DNA from: CAZTVF01 sp964616985
GTDB taxonomy: Bacteria; Planctomycetota; Phycisphaerae; SM23-33
Assembly (NCBI GenBank): GCA_964616985.1
Contig: CAZTVF010000049.1
Span: 1 to 35,098, forward strand
Direction: 5' to 3'
Length of the DNA: 35,098 bases
The notes beneath the pieces were generated by a model. The model was not told where the DNA came from, did not search any database, and saw only the letters and a list, made by a program, of their open reading frames with translations. A program made the translations under genes and the position numbers. The first letter of the stretch is position 1. Each line of letters starts with the position of its first letter. Below are positions 23,761-31,845 of the stretch, in pieces.

Positions 23761-25073
23761 CCTCGCTGCATGCCCTGCGCCGGCTCGATCCGCGCGGCGG
23801 GCTCGCCGGCGGCGAGCATGCGGGCGATGAGGCGGGCGCGGAGCAGCTTCAGCGTCTCCTCGTGCTCGGGCCGGCCGATGAGATTGTTCTGCTCCCACGG
23901 GTCGGCCGCAAGGTCATAGAGGAAGTCGTCCACGTACACGTCGCTGCCGCCCGGAGGCCCGCCGTGATCCTTCGGGGCGATGGCGGAGTATTTCCACCGA
24001 TCCGTGCGGAGGGCCCGCCCGGTCTGCGACTCGCTGATCTGGATGAACACCTCGTTTTGCCAATCGCCCGCCTGCCCGCGCACCAGCGGCATCATGTCGC
24101 GGCCGTGCATCGGCGTGGGCGACCTGAGCCCCGCAGCCGCCAGCAGCGTCGGCGGCAGGTCCACCAGCGACACCAGCTGCGGGATCCTCGCCCCGCCCGC
24201 CAGCCCCGGCCCGGCCAGCACCAGCGGGATGTGGATGGACGATTCATGGCACGACCGCTTGTACTCGCCGTTGCGCGTGCGGAAGTGGCAGCCGTGATCG
24301 GTCACGAAGCAGATGATCGTGTTTTCCAGCTGCCCCAGGCGGGCTAGCTCGCCCAGCAGGCGGCCAAGGTTCTCGTCGAGGCTGGCGCACATGCCGTAGT
24401 AGTCGGGCAGTTCCTGCGGCCAATCGCCCCCGTGCCCGGCCAGGTCGGGCGGCACGTAGGGGTCGCGGTACCGCTGGGCGTAGCCATCGGGGGCGACGAA
24501 TCGCTGCATGTCGTTCTGGAAGTGGGGCTCGAGGTACGACAGGCACAGGAAGAACGGCGCCTGCCGCGGCTGGGAGAGGAAGTCGATGGCGAAGTCGGTC
24601 ATGCAGTCCACGCGATAGCCGTTCATCCGAAGGGGCTTGTTGTCGGCGTCGTAGATCACGCCGTCATTGGGATGGCTGGTGAACTCCAGCACGTTGGACG
24701 CGATCCAGTGGCGGTACCCCGCGCGGAGGTGCTTGGGCACGGGCCCCGCGCCGGCGGCCGAGAGATGCCACTTGCCGATGTAGCCCGTGTCGTAGCCGCC
24801 CGCGCTGAAGACGCCGGCCAGCGTGGTGAGGTCCGGCGGCAGCTAGCGATCATTGTGCCAGACGCCGGTGGCCGAGGCGAACAGGCCCGTCTGCAGCGAC
24901 GCGCGGGCCGGGGCGCACACGGGCTGGCAGGTGAAGGCGTTTTCGAACAGCACGCCGCGGCGGGCCAACGCGTCCAGGTGCGGCGTGAGGTTCATCGGAT
25001 TGCCGTAGCAGCCGACGGTGTCCCAGCGTTGCTGGTCGGTGAAGAAGAGCAGGACGTTGGGGCTCGACGGCAT
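23757..25073 (-). pseudogene. Sulfatase interrupted by an in-frame amber codon
   Basis: The frame would encode 438 residues of a type I sulfatase but is cut at codon 77 by TAG (plus-strand CTA at 24843-24845). The first part has NVLLFFTDQQRWD (metal site) and CAPARASLQTG, the CxPxR...TG motif whose Cys53 is converted to formylglycine. Reading resumes in the same frame with LPPDLTTLAGVFSAGGYDTG, then YIGKWHL, FVTDHGCHF (metal site) and YDLAADPWEQNNL, so nothing else is missing. GAGGAG precedes the start. As written the product lacks most of the enzyme. A recent nonsense mutation or a base error are the simplest readings. TAG ends several intact neighbours, so genome-wide recoding is unlikely. 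Confidence 0.85.
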
Positions 25074-25109
25074 GGTTATCTCCTCACGTTGCGGGGGGCG
25101 GTCAGTGAT

Positions 25110-25643
25110 TCATCTCATCGACAGCAGCAGGAAGCCCAGGTGGACCAGCAGAGACGAGACGCTTAGAATCACCCCCACCCTCGCCATCTGCACGCCGCTG
25201 TAACGACCGGGCTCCAGGCGGTTCTTGCCGATGACCTTGGTCGCCACGGGCAAGGCCATGATGGCGAACACCACGCCCAGCACCGGCACCAGCGACAGCA
25301 GCCCGAAGATCATGGAATCGATCGACCCGATCAGCCGGCCCTGGTGATAGGCCGTCTGGTTCTTGTCGTGCATGCCGATGATCCACGTCGCACCGTTGGG
25401 GCGGCCTTCCGAAGGCAGGGGCGGCGGTTGGGGCGGCAGCGAGGCCGAGACCGCGGCGAACTCCGGCGTGTCCGACAGGCGAACCCATTGGGGCAGCCCC
25501 GGCCGCCAGACCATCGCGTCGGCAGGCAAGCGGCCGCTCTTGACGCTCTCAACCAAGGCGGCAAACGGGGCCGGGCCTTGCTGCTGGCCGTTGGCGACCC
25601 AGTGCCAGGCAGCCGGTTCGCCACCGACGGGTTGTTCGGACAT
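25110..25643 (-). CDS. GYF_2-domain membrane protein
   Basis: The 177-residue protein begins with a GYF_2-like domain: WHWVANGQQQGPAPFAALVE, then GRLPADAMVWRPGLPQWVRL, up to about residue 60. A Pro-rich linker (LPPQPPPLP) follows. Two hydrophobic segments, about 108-135 and 150-175, resemble the DUF4190-type membrane hairpin often joined to GYF_2. GYF-like domains bind proline-rich peptides, and the partner is unknown. It starts 15 bp after the upstream coiled-coil gene with GAGGACG as ribosome-binding site, so cotranscription is likely. Confidence 0.8.
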   Translation of the reverse strand: MSEQPVGGEPAAWHWVANGQQQGPAPFAALVESVKSGRLPADAMVWRPGLPQWVRLSDTPEFAAVSASLPPQPPPLPSEGRPNGATWIIGMHDKNQTAYHQGRLIGSIDSMIFGLLSLVPVLGVVFAIMALPVATKVIGKNRLEPGRYSGVQMARVGVILSVSSLLVHLGFLLLSMR

Positions 25644-25658
25644 CGGACGTCCTCGCGG

Positions 25659-26696
25659 CTACTTCTTGGCCGTAGCGCGGGCCTTGAGCAGTTCCATCTT
25701 CTCGCGCACCTCGTGGGCCATGCGCGTGTTGGGGAACTCGGTGACGATCTCCTCGCCGGTGGTCACCGCCGCCGTCCACTGCTCGTCGGCGACGGAAATG
25801 GCGAACTGCACGCCCAGGTTGTGCAGCTTGGCGCGGAAGACGCCGCGGGCGCTTTCGGCCAGGGCCGCGCCTTCCTGCGGGGTGAGGTACTTGTCCAGTT
25901 CGCGGAGCAGGGCGATGGAGCGTTCGATGTCGTTCTTGCGGACGGCCTCGCCGTACTCCTGCAGCAGGTTTCTCTTGTGACGGTTGCGGGCGGCCTCCAC
26001 CAGGCCCGGCAGGGCAACGGCCTTGGGCTGGTCGGGGAACATCTGGGCCAGGCGCCCGGCCTCGCGGAGGGCGCGGGCCCAGTCGTGCTTGTTGACGATC
26101 TCCTGGATGCGGCCGATGTAGATGTCGACCTTCTCGGCCTTGGTGGCCTTGCGGCTGTTGGCCACCTCGGCGCGGAGGCGGACGGCCTCGTCGGCGTAGC
26201 CGAACCGCTTCTCGATGGTGTCGATGAGGGTCTCGGCCGAGGCGTAGTCCTGCTTCATCAGGTCGGCCTGGATGGTTTCGCGGAAGGCCTCGATCTCGCG
26301 ATCGCGGAAGATGAGGCTCTTGGCCTGGTCGCTGAGGGAGGCGAGGTCCACGCCGCGCTTGTTGCTGGCGGCGATGTCCTCCAGCAGCGTCTCGATGGGG
26401 CCCAGGCGGTCGGCCACGCTATTGGCCGCGGCACTGGCGGAGACCGTCGCGCGGATCAGGCCGTACAGCGCCGTCAGCCACAGGGCCGACAGTACCATCG
26501 TCAGCACCGCCGCGGCCGCAATGACCGGCACGGCCAGCGGCATCAAGGCATTACTGAAGTAGGCCCAGTCCAGGCTGAGCATCACGGCGACGGCAACAGC
26601 GGCGACGGCCTTGAGGGCCAGGACGACGATCGTGGCGACCAGGGCGACCTGAGAGACCTTTGCGACCCATTTGAAGCGAGCTGATTGGTCGGGCAT
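25659..26696 (-). CDS. Membrane protein with helical-repeat cytoplasmic domain
   Basis: The 345-residue protein has two N-terminal hydrophobic segments (about 12-42 and 48-82), followed by a long charged helical region with TPR-like spacing (ALREAGRLAQMFPDQPKAV; LLQEYGEAVRKNDIERSIAL; GEEIVTEFPNTRMAHEV). I cannot name a function. An anchored scaffold is inferred. AAGGAG lies six bases before the ATG. It heads the minus-strand group with the GYF_2 and sulfatase genes and has a good candidate promoter at 26745-26772. Confidence 0.75.
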   Translation of the reverse strand: MPDQSARFKWVAKVSQVALVATIVVLALKAVAAVAVAVMLSLDWAYFSNALMPLAVPVIAAAAVLTMVLSALWLTALYGLIRATVSASAAANSVADRLGPIETLLEDIAASNKRGVDLASLSDQAKSLIFRDREIEAFRETIQADLMKQDYASAETLIDTIEKRFGYADEAVRLRAEVANSRKATKAEKVDIYIGRIQEIVNKHDWARALREAGRLAQMFPDQPKAVALPGLVEAARNRHKRNLLQEYGEAVRKNDIERSIALLRELDKYLTPQEGAALAESARGVFRAKLHNLGVQFAISVADEQWTAAVTTGEEIVTEFPNTRMAHEVREKMELLKARATAKK

Positions 26697-26744
26697 GCGA
26701 GACTCCTTGGCTGGGTGCGACGGTTAACGGAATGCAGATAACTG

Positions 26745-26772
26745 ATATTAATGTATCGGCCACAAATGTCAA
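26745..26772 (-). promoter_or_regulatory. Candidate sigma70-type promoter of the minus-strand operon
   Basis: On the minus strand a consensus TTGACA (26767-26772) and TAATAT (26745-26750) are separated by 16 bases and lie about 50 bp upstream of the membrane/coiled-coil gene. Confidence 0.6.
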
Positions 26773-26947
26773 TTTCCTCCTGGCCTCTACCGAATTCTTC
26801 CTTCTGATTCATCTTAGGTCACTCTCAGGAGGAATACACGATCCGTCCGGGACCTCGTGAGCGCAGCCCTTGCTGTGCTCGGCGGTCCAAGTCTTCTTTG
26901 GGATCGTCATGCAGCCTCACCTCGATTCCCCTTTGCCTTGACGGTGC

Positions 26948-26971
26948 CACCCCCAAACTTGTTTGGGGGTG
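26948..26971. repeat. Perfect hairpin
   Basis: CACCCCCAAAC pairs perfectly with GTTTGGGGGTG, leaving only TT between the arms. It lies mid-gap between divergent genes, so a terminator role is unlikely. A cruciform or repeat element is more plausible. Confidence 0.6.
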
Positions 26972-27010
26972 AGAACAACCACCGAGTCCGGCTCCTCACC
27001 ATCTCCCCGA

Positions 27011-27033
27011 CATGGTCACTTCAGTGACCCATG
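27011..27033. repeat. Palindrome upstream of the HTH-EIIA gene
   Basis: GGTCACT and AGTGACC flank TC, and CATG lies on both outer sides with one extra C. It is about 70 bp before the DNA-binding gene and could be an operator. Confidence 0.45.
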
Positions 27034-27105
27034 AACGCCGCGCCGGGCAATAGTCCTTGAGTCGCCGCGCCGGCGGCGATAGCATCATCAGGCAAGGGTA
27101 ACTAC

Positions 27106-27822
27106 ATGCCGCACGAACAGATGGATGACAAACAGGTCGCCGCCTACCTGCACATGGATCATCGCGAGGTGCTCAAGCTCGCCTCGCGCGCCCAGATCCC
27201 CTGCCGGAAGGTCGGCGGAAAACTGATCTTCCGCAAGGGCGATGTCGATCACTGGGTCGAAAACCAGCTCCACGAACTCGGCAAGGATCGCCTGGCCGGC
27301 ATCGAAAGAGGCGTCAGCCGCCATCACGGCTTCGAGGAAGACATCCTGCTGGTCGCACCGATGATCCCCACCGGCGGTGTCGCGGCCCCCCTGGCCGCCA
27401 AGACCCGCGACTCGCTCGTCCGCCGCATGGTCGCCCTGGCCGACGAGGCCGGCATGGTCCACGCCAAGGATGAACTCATCCAGGAGATCATCCAGCGCGA
27501 GGAGCTGTGCTCCACCGCGCTGGCGCCCCGCGTGGCCCTGCCGCACCCGCGCCACCCGCTGCCGTACGATATCGCCGCCAGCTTCGTCGCCGTCGGGCTC
27601 ACCGCCAGCGGCATTCCCTTCGGGGCGGCCGACGGCTCGCTGACGCGGCTGTTCTTCCTCATCTGCTGCAAGGACGACCGCACGCACCTGCATGTCCTGG
27701 CCCGCCTGGGACGCATGCTGCATGAACCGGCCGACGTGGACCTGCTGCTCGAATGCCAGTCGCCCCAGGAACTCGCGTCCGAGCTGCTCAAGCTCGAACA
27801 GCGCGTCCTGCTGCATGGATAA
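27106..27822 (+). CDS. Excisionase-type HTH fused to a PTS EIIA domain
   Basis: The 238-residue protein has an N-terminal MerR/excisionase-like DNA-binding domain (about 5-55: MDDKQVAAYLHMDHREVLKL, then GGKLIFRKGDVDHWV). The C-terminal half (about 95-238) is a fructose/nitrogen-type EIIA phosphotransferase domain, whose phosphorylatable histidine is probably H147 in RVALPHPRHP. The expected conserved REEL...TAL lead-in is present. The arrangement suggests a regulator whose DNA or protein binding responds to PTS phosphorylation. No EI, HPr or permease gene is in the window. A second ATG six codons in (27121) is an alternative start. DUF58 and YfhO-type genes follow after a repeat. Confidence 0.85.
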   Translation: MPHEQMDDKQVAAYLHMDHREVLKLASRAQIPCRKVGGKLIFRKGDVDHWVENQLHELGKDRLAGIERGVSRHHGFEEDILLVAPMIPTGGVAAPLAAKTRDSLVRRMVALADEAGMVHAKDELIQEIIQREELCSTALAPRVALPHPRHPLPYDIAASFVAVGLTASGIPFGAADGSLTRLFFLICCKDDRTHLHVLARLGRMLHEPADVDLLLECQSPQELASELLKLEQRVLLHG

Positions 27823-27833
27823 AGAAGAAACGC

Positions 27834-27896
27834 TCACCGCAGAGACCGCAAAGAACCTGCCTCCGGCAGGTTCTCTGCGAACTCCGCGGTGAAGCG
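27834..27896. repeat. CGCAGAG-type inverted repeat between HTH-EIIA and DUF58 genes
   Basis: CTCACCGCAGAGACCGCAAA followed by GAACCTGCC, centre TCC, then GGCAGGTTC and CTCTGCGAACTCCGCGGTGA make an almost complete hairpin. This is a compact member of the family at 6453 and 14800. Confidence 0.75.
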
Positions 27897-27913
27897 ACCT
27901 CGGAAACAGCCAA

Positions 27914-28807
27914 ATGCCCACAACCTGGCGACAGTTCTTCGATGAAGCCTTCCTCGCCCGCCTCGAGCGGTTGCGCCTGGCGTCCAAGCACGCGCTGCGC
28001 ACGCGGCGGCCGGGCGCCAGGGCCTCGCGCCGCCTGGGCGACGGCCTGGAGTTCGCCGACCACCGCGCCTACGCCCCCGGCGACGACGTCCGCTTCATCG
28101 ACTGGCCCTACTTCGCCCGCATGGACAGGCTGCTGCTCCGCCTCGTCCACGAACACAGCGAGGCCGAGGTTGTCATCCTGCTCGACGCCTCCGCCTCCAT
28201 GGCCTCGGCCGCAGGCAAGTTCGACTACGCCCGCCGCGCGGCGGCCGCGATGGCGTACATCGCCCTGGGCGGCCACGAACGCGTGCAGCTGGCGCCGTTC
28301 GACTCGCGCCTCGCCCCCGTTGTCCACGCCGGGCGATCGCGCGAGCACATCTTCGCGCTGCTGGAGGCCCTGGCCGAGCTCCACCCGGCTGGCGAGACCG
28401 ACCTTACAGCGGCCGTGACTGAACTGCTCGCCCGCTGCCGCGGGGCGGCCACCGTGCTGCTCATCAGCGACCTGCTCGACTGCCGCGACCAGCTGTCGCC
28501 CGCGCTGGCCCGCCTGCGCCTGGCCGGCTGCAACGCCGCCGTCCTGCACATCATCTCGCCCGCCGAGGCCAGCCCGCCGCTTGCGGGGCCGATGATCCTC
28601 GAGCAAGCCGAGGGCGGCGCGCGCCTGGGCCTGGATGTGTCGAAGGAACTCCTCGCGCAATACCGCCTCCAGTGGCAGGAGTTCATGGCCGCCTGCCGCC
28701 GCACCTGCCTGGCCCAGGGCGCGATGTACCAGCCCGCGGCCACCGACGTGCCCATCGACCGCCTCGTGCTCGTCTCGCTTAAGCAGGCGGGGGTGCTTGA
28801 AGGATGA
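27914..28807 (+). CDS. DUF58 domain protein (VWA-like)
   Basis: The 297-residue protein has the family signature RLGDGLEFADHRAYAPGDDV followed by RFIDWPYFARMDRLLLRLVHE, then LLDASASM (DxSxS at 91-95), which is the metal-ion-dependent adhesion-site motif of von Willebrand A domains. DUF58 proteins usually accompany MoxR AAA ATPases and act as adaptors in envelope or protein-maturation modules. No MoxR gene is present here. The stop overlaps the next start as ATGA, so translational coupling with the YfhO-like gene is likely. Confidence 0.88.
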   Translation: MPTTWRQFFDEAFLARLERLRLASKHALRTRRPGARASRRLGDGLEFADHRAYAPGDDVRFIDWPYFARMDRLLLRLVHEHSEAEVVILLDASASMASAAGKFDYARRAAAAMAYIALGGHERVQLAPFDSRLAPVVHAGRSREHIFALLEALAELHPAGETDLTAAVTELLARCRGAATVLLISDLLDCRDQLSPALARLRLAGCNAAVLHIISPAEASPPLAGPMILEQAEGGARLGLDVSKELLAQYRLQWQEFMAACRRTCLAQGAMYQPAATDVPIDRLVLVSLKQAGVLEG

Positions 28808-31530
28808 TCCGCAGAGCGATCCCCATCCTGCTGCTCCTGGCCGCCCCGCCGCTGATGCTCTACACGCTGTGGATCAACCCGCTGTCTGCCGGCGAGGACG
28901 ACGTGGGCTATTACTTCCCGCTTCGCCAGCTCGTCGGCCAGTCGCTCGCCCGCGGGCAGGTGCCGCTATGGAACCCGCTGGAAGCCACCGGTGCGCCGCT
29001 GATGGCCGACCCGCAGGCGGCCGTCATGCATCCGACGACGTGGCTGTTCGCGGCGCTGCCGGCGCAGACGGCCTACACATTATCTATATACATGGCATTC
29101 TGGCTGGCCGGGCTGGGGGCGTACTTCTACCTCCGGCGGCTGGGCCTGGTGCCCCCGGCGGCGACGTTCGGAGCCCTGGCGTTCATGTTCTGCGGCTTCA
29201 CGGTCGGCCACCGCGTGCACCTGGGGCTCATCCTCACCGCGGCCATGCTGCCGTGGATGCTCGCGGCGATCGAGCTCCTCCGCGACCGCCCGCGAGGCGG
29301 CCTGTGCCTGCTGGCCGCCGCCGCGGCCCTGGCGCTGGTGGCGGGGCACTGGCCGACGTTCATCCACATGTCCATCATCGCGGGCGCCTACTTCTCATTC
29401 CGCGCCCGGCCGCTGGGCCGCTCGCTCCTGCTGGCCGCGGCGGCCGGACTGATCGCCGTCGCCATCGCCGCGCCCCAGCTGGCCGCCACCTACGAGGTCA
29501 TCCACCAGGCGACACGCCAGAAGATCGGCTTCGCGATGGCCGGCGAGAACAGCTTCTTCCCCGCCGCCTCCGTGCTCGCCCTGTTCCCGCTGCTCATGGG
29601 CAGCCGCACGCCGGGCTTCTTCCCCCAGCCGTGGTGGGGCACGTGGCACCTGTGCGAGATGCTCGGCTACGTCGGCCTGATCACGCTCGCCCTGGGAGGG
29701 GCGACGGTGTGGCGCCTCTTCCGCAAACCCCGCCCAAGCCGCCCCTGGCCCGCGGGCGTTGAGCCCACCCTGCAGCCGCTCGTGCGGGCGTGGACGTTCA
29801 TCGCCATCGGCGCGGGCATCTGGATGCTGGGCTACTACCTGCCGACGTATGCACTCATCTACAAACTGCCAGTCCTGGGCATGGTCCGCTGCCCCGCCCG
29901 AATGGTGCTGGCGGTGGACCTGGCCCTGACGACGCTGGCCGCCATCGGCATCCACGCCATGATCCGCAGCGCGCAAGCTGGGTGCCATGCCGAAGCGTAC
30001 TCGCGCCGACCCGCCTCGGCCGAGCATGCCGGCGCGTCGCAAACGTCGCGACGCTTCAGCATGGCACCGGCCATCCGCAGCGCCGCGGTGCGGGTCCTCC
30101 CCACGGCCATGATCGTCGCGCTGGCGGCCCTGGCCCTGGCGGCCGCGGGCATGAAGGCGATGGGGCTGTGGGGCAAGCCCAACCCCTTCTTCATCGGCAG
30201 CGCCGACGACGCGCTGGCCGCCATCGACTTCACCAACCCCGCCGTCTACGTCCCGCTGGCCCTGGCCGCCGCGACGGCCGCCGCGGTTCTTCTATGGCTG
30301 CGGTCGCCGCAGCGACGCACGCCCGTGCTGATCGTGCTGCTGCTGGCGGACCTGTTCTTCATCACGCGTTTTGTCGACGTGCCGCGCGACGTCGGGCCCG
30401 GCGATGCCCAGCAGTCGCCCGCCGCGGCCTGGCTGGCCGCCAACGCCACCGAATCCAACTACCTCGTCTACGGCCTGAGCAAGAACTACTTCGGCCGCGC
30501 GAACGAACTGCTGCTGCCCAAGGCGTGCTGCACGCTGGGCGTGGGCACCATCGCCAACTACGGGCCCATCCAGTCGCCCGCGCACGCGCAGCTGCTGGGC
30601 TTCGGCATCACGGGCTACAACCGCGACTGGGAAAGCCTGCTGCGGCGCAATTACCTGCTGAGTCTCTACAACGTCCGCTACATCTTGGCCGAGGCCGGCA
30701 GCGAATTCGACGCCGTCCTCCGCTCCGTCACCGTCACCGCCGGGCGGCCCGAGCCCATCGGCCCCGAGATGATCGGCGGCAACTGGAAACTGGATCACGC
30801 GGAGATGGCGAGGCGAACGAGTAACGGCGATGACTACGTCGTCCTCTCCACGCCGGTGATGTGGCGTGAATCCATGGCCAGCCAACCCATCGGCGACCTG
30901 GAACCCAACGCCATCTACCGCATCGAGCTCAGTGTCCGCGGGCCCGCCGGCGGAGCGGCCAACTTCCTCCGCGCCGACATCTTCCGCCACACGCCCAAAG
31001 GCGACTGGTGGCAGGAGGAGAAGTACGGCATGACCGTGCCGGCCGAACAGATCGGCGACGACTGTCGTCGCTTCCGCTGGACCTTCGCCACCGACGCCAA
31101 CCGCCCGCCGTCGGGATTGGCGCTGCGGCTGATGACGCTCAGCGAGCGGCCGATCGAGGTGCAGGCCGTGTCGCTGCGGCGGATGTCTCAACTGGACTCG
31201 CCCGTGGCGCCCGGGCCGCTGAAGCCTGGCGATGAGGTCTACCCTCTTGCCGCCACGCTGCCGCCGCTTCACGCCGGCGAAGCGCCCATCGTGATCTATC
31301 GGAACCTCCTCGCCCGCGCCGACGTTCCCACGCGGCCGTTCACCGCCGACGAGATCGAGCGGCTCAAATGGTCGCCCCCGCAGGAGACAGCGTCGCTCTC
31401 GGCACCGCAGCTGACGATGAGCATCACCCAGCCTGCCCGACCGCTGTGGCTGGTTTCGATCGCCGGCCTGGCGGCCCTGGCCGCGTCGCTGCTGGCGAGC
31501 ATCCGCCGGCGCCAGCCGAGTCACACGTGA
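28804..31530 (+). CDS. YfhO-type multispanning membrane protein with in-frame repeat insertion
   Basis: The 908-residue protein has many membrane helices in residues 1-500. An N-terminal loop (EDDVGYYFPLRQLVGQSLARG, region 30-50; then VPLWNPLEATGAPLMADPQ) matches the YfhO/GT-C-like glycosyltransferase family that uses lipid-linked sugars. A soluble C-terminal region (about 520-880) contains a beta-rich segment and ends in a final membrane helix. The role is inferred as envelope or teichoic-type glycosylation, and the substrate is unknown. Residues about 391-427 come from a 111-bp palindromic insertion bounded by direct repeats. Without it the text reads GIHAMIRSAAVRVLPTAMIV, a natural loop into the next helix. 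Confidence 0.82.
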   Translation: MIRRAIPILLLLAAPPLMLYTLWINPLSAGEDDVGYYFPLRQLVGQSLARGQVPLWNPLEATGAPLMADPQAAVMHPTTWLFAALPAQTAYTLSIYMAFWLAGLGAYFYLRRLGLVPPAATFGALAFMFCGFTVGHRVHLGLILTAAMLPWMLAAIELLRDRPRGGLCLLAAAAALALVAGHWPTFIHMSIIAGAYFSFRARPLGRSLLLAAAAGLIAVAIAAPQLAATYEVIHQATRQKIGFAMAGENSFFPAASVLALFPLLMGSRTPGFFPQPWWGTWHLCEMLGYVGLITLALGGATVWRLFRKPRPSRPWPAGVEPTLQPLVRAWTFIAIGAGIWMLGYYLPTYALIYKLPVLGMVRCPARMVLAVDLALTTLAAIGIHAMIRSAQAGCHAEAYSRRPASAEHAGASQTSRRFSMAPAIRSAAVRVLPTAMIVALAALALAAAGMKAMGLWGKPNPFFIGSADDALAAIDFTNPAVYVPLALAAATAAAVLLWLRSPQRRTPVLIVLLLADLFFITRFVDVPRDVGPGDAQQSPAAAWLAANATESNYLVYGLSKNYFGRANELLLPKACCTLGVGTIANYGPIQSPAHAQLLGFGITGYNRDWESLLRRNYLLSLYNVRYILAEAGSEFDAVLRSVTVTAGRPEPIGPEMIGGNWKLDHAEMARRTSNGDDYVVLSTPVMWRESMASQPIGDLEPNAIYRIELSVRGPAGGAANFLRADIFRHTPKGDWWQEEKYGMTVPAEQIGDDCRRFRWTFATDANRPPSGLALRLMTLSERPIEVQAVSLRRMSQLDSPVAPGPLKPGDEVYPLAATLPPLHAGEAPIVIYRNLLARADVPTRPFTADEIERLKWSPPQETASLSAPQLTMSITQPARPLWLVSIAGLAALAASLLASIRRRQPSHT
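29962..30083. repeat. Palindromic element inserted in frame within the yfhO-like gene
   Basis: ATCCGCAGCGC occurs at 29962-29972 and again at 30073-30083, exactly 111 bp (37 codons) apart, like a target-site duplication. The intervening 100 bp carries near-terminal inverted arms, GGTGCCATGCCGAAGCGT (29981-29998) and ACGCTTCAGCATGGCACC (30051-30068), 17 of 18 complementary. It also has an inner GCGCCG/CGGCGC pair. Words of it recur at 154-214. The frame remains open throughout. Confidence 0.85.
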
Positions 31531-31553
31531 TCTCATAGGCGGCGTTCGGGATA

Positions 31554-31579
31554 GGTGGTGGCCTTCCCAGGCCACCACC
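31554..31579. repeat. GGYGGCC-type hairpin, copy 2
   Basis: GGTGGTGGCC pairs perfectly with GGCCACCACC around TTCCCA. It lies 24 bp after the yfhO-like stop and could also act as its terminator, though no T-run follows. Confidence 0.7.
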
Positions 31580-31610
31580 AAGCGTCCCGGCGGCCAGGAT
31601 TTCTCACCGG

Positions 31611-31708
31611 TTGAATCTGGGAGTAAGGCTTTGCCGGCGGCTTGCCGTTCGGCGCTGTCAAATCCGGGTGAGGCCCTGAGGCTTCTACAGCGCCGAACGG
31701 CAAGCCGC
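31611..31708. repeat. Dispersed palindromic repeat unit, copy B (inverted relative to copy A)
   Basis: The arms 31637-31658 and 31687-31708 are perfectly complementary over 22 bases. The flanking TTGAATCTGGGAGTAAGG (31611-31628) is the reverse complement of the tail of copy A with one mismatch, so the homology spans about 97 bp including the loop. Confidence 0.85.
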
Positions 31709-31798
31709 CGCCGGACGCCGCTCCCGCGTTCCATCGCCCCGACGCCCTCTGCGGGTCTTGCCTATAATTCCGCACGCTCGACCGGGTGACCCCCGCGC

Positions 31799-31818
31799 GG
31801 CGGCCTGCGCAGGCCGCC
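31799..31818. repeat. GGCGGCC-type palindrome, copy 3, before the degP-like gene
   Basis: GGCGGCCTGCGCAGGCCGCC is a perfect 20-bp palindrome 14 bases before the GAAGGAGA ribosome-binding site. In the mRNA it would form a hairpin close to the translation start, so an operator or RNA-level role is possible. Confidence 0.65.
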
Positions 31819-31845
31819 ACAAGACCCCCGGCGAAGGAGACTCCC

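Larger units (their letters stand above)
26697..27105. other. Divergent intergenic region with promoter and two hairpins
   Basis: No gene is supported. It contains the minus-strand promoter at 26745-26772 and two tight hairpins at 26948-26971 and 27011-27033. I see no convincing promoter for the plus-strand HTH-EIIA gene. Confidence 0.6.
31531..31845. other. Repeat-filled gap between the yfhO-like and degP-like genes
   Basis: No gene is supported. In order it holds a hairpin (31554-31579), the inverted copy B of the dispersed repeat (31611-31708), a TATAAT hexamer at 31763-31768 that could serve the protease gene although its -35 region is poor, and a 20-bp palindrome (31799-31818) just before the ribosome-binding site. 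Confidence 0.65.

Noticed and set aside
24843..24845. Amber codon reassignment as explanation of the split sulfatase
   Set aside because: TAG terminates several intact genes in the window at the expected family length, so genome-wide reassignment is not supported.
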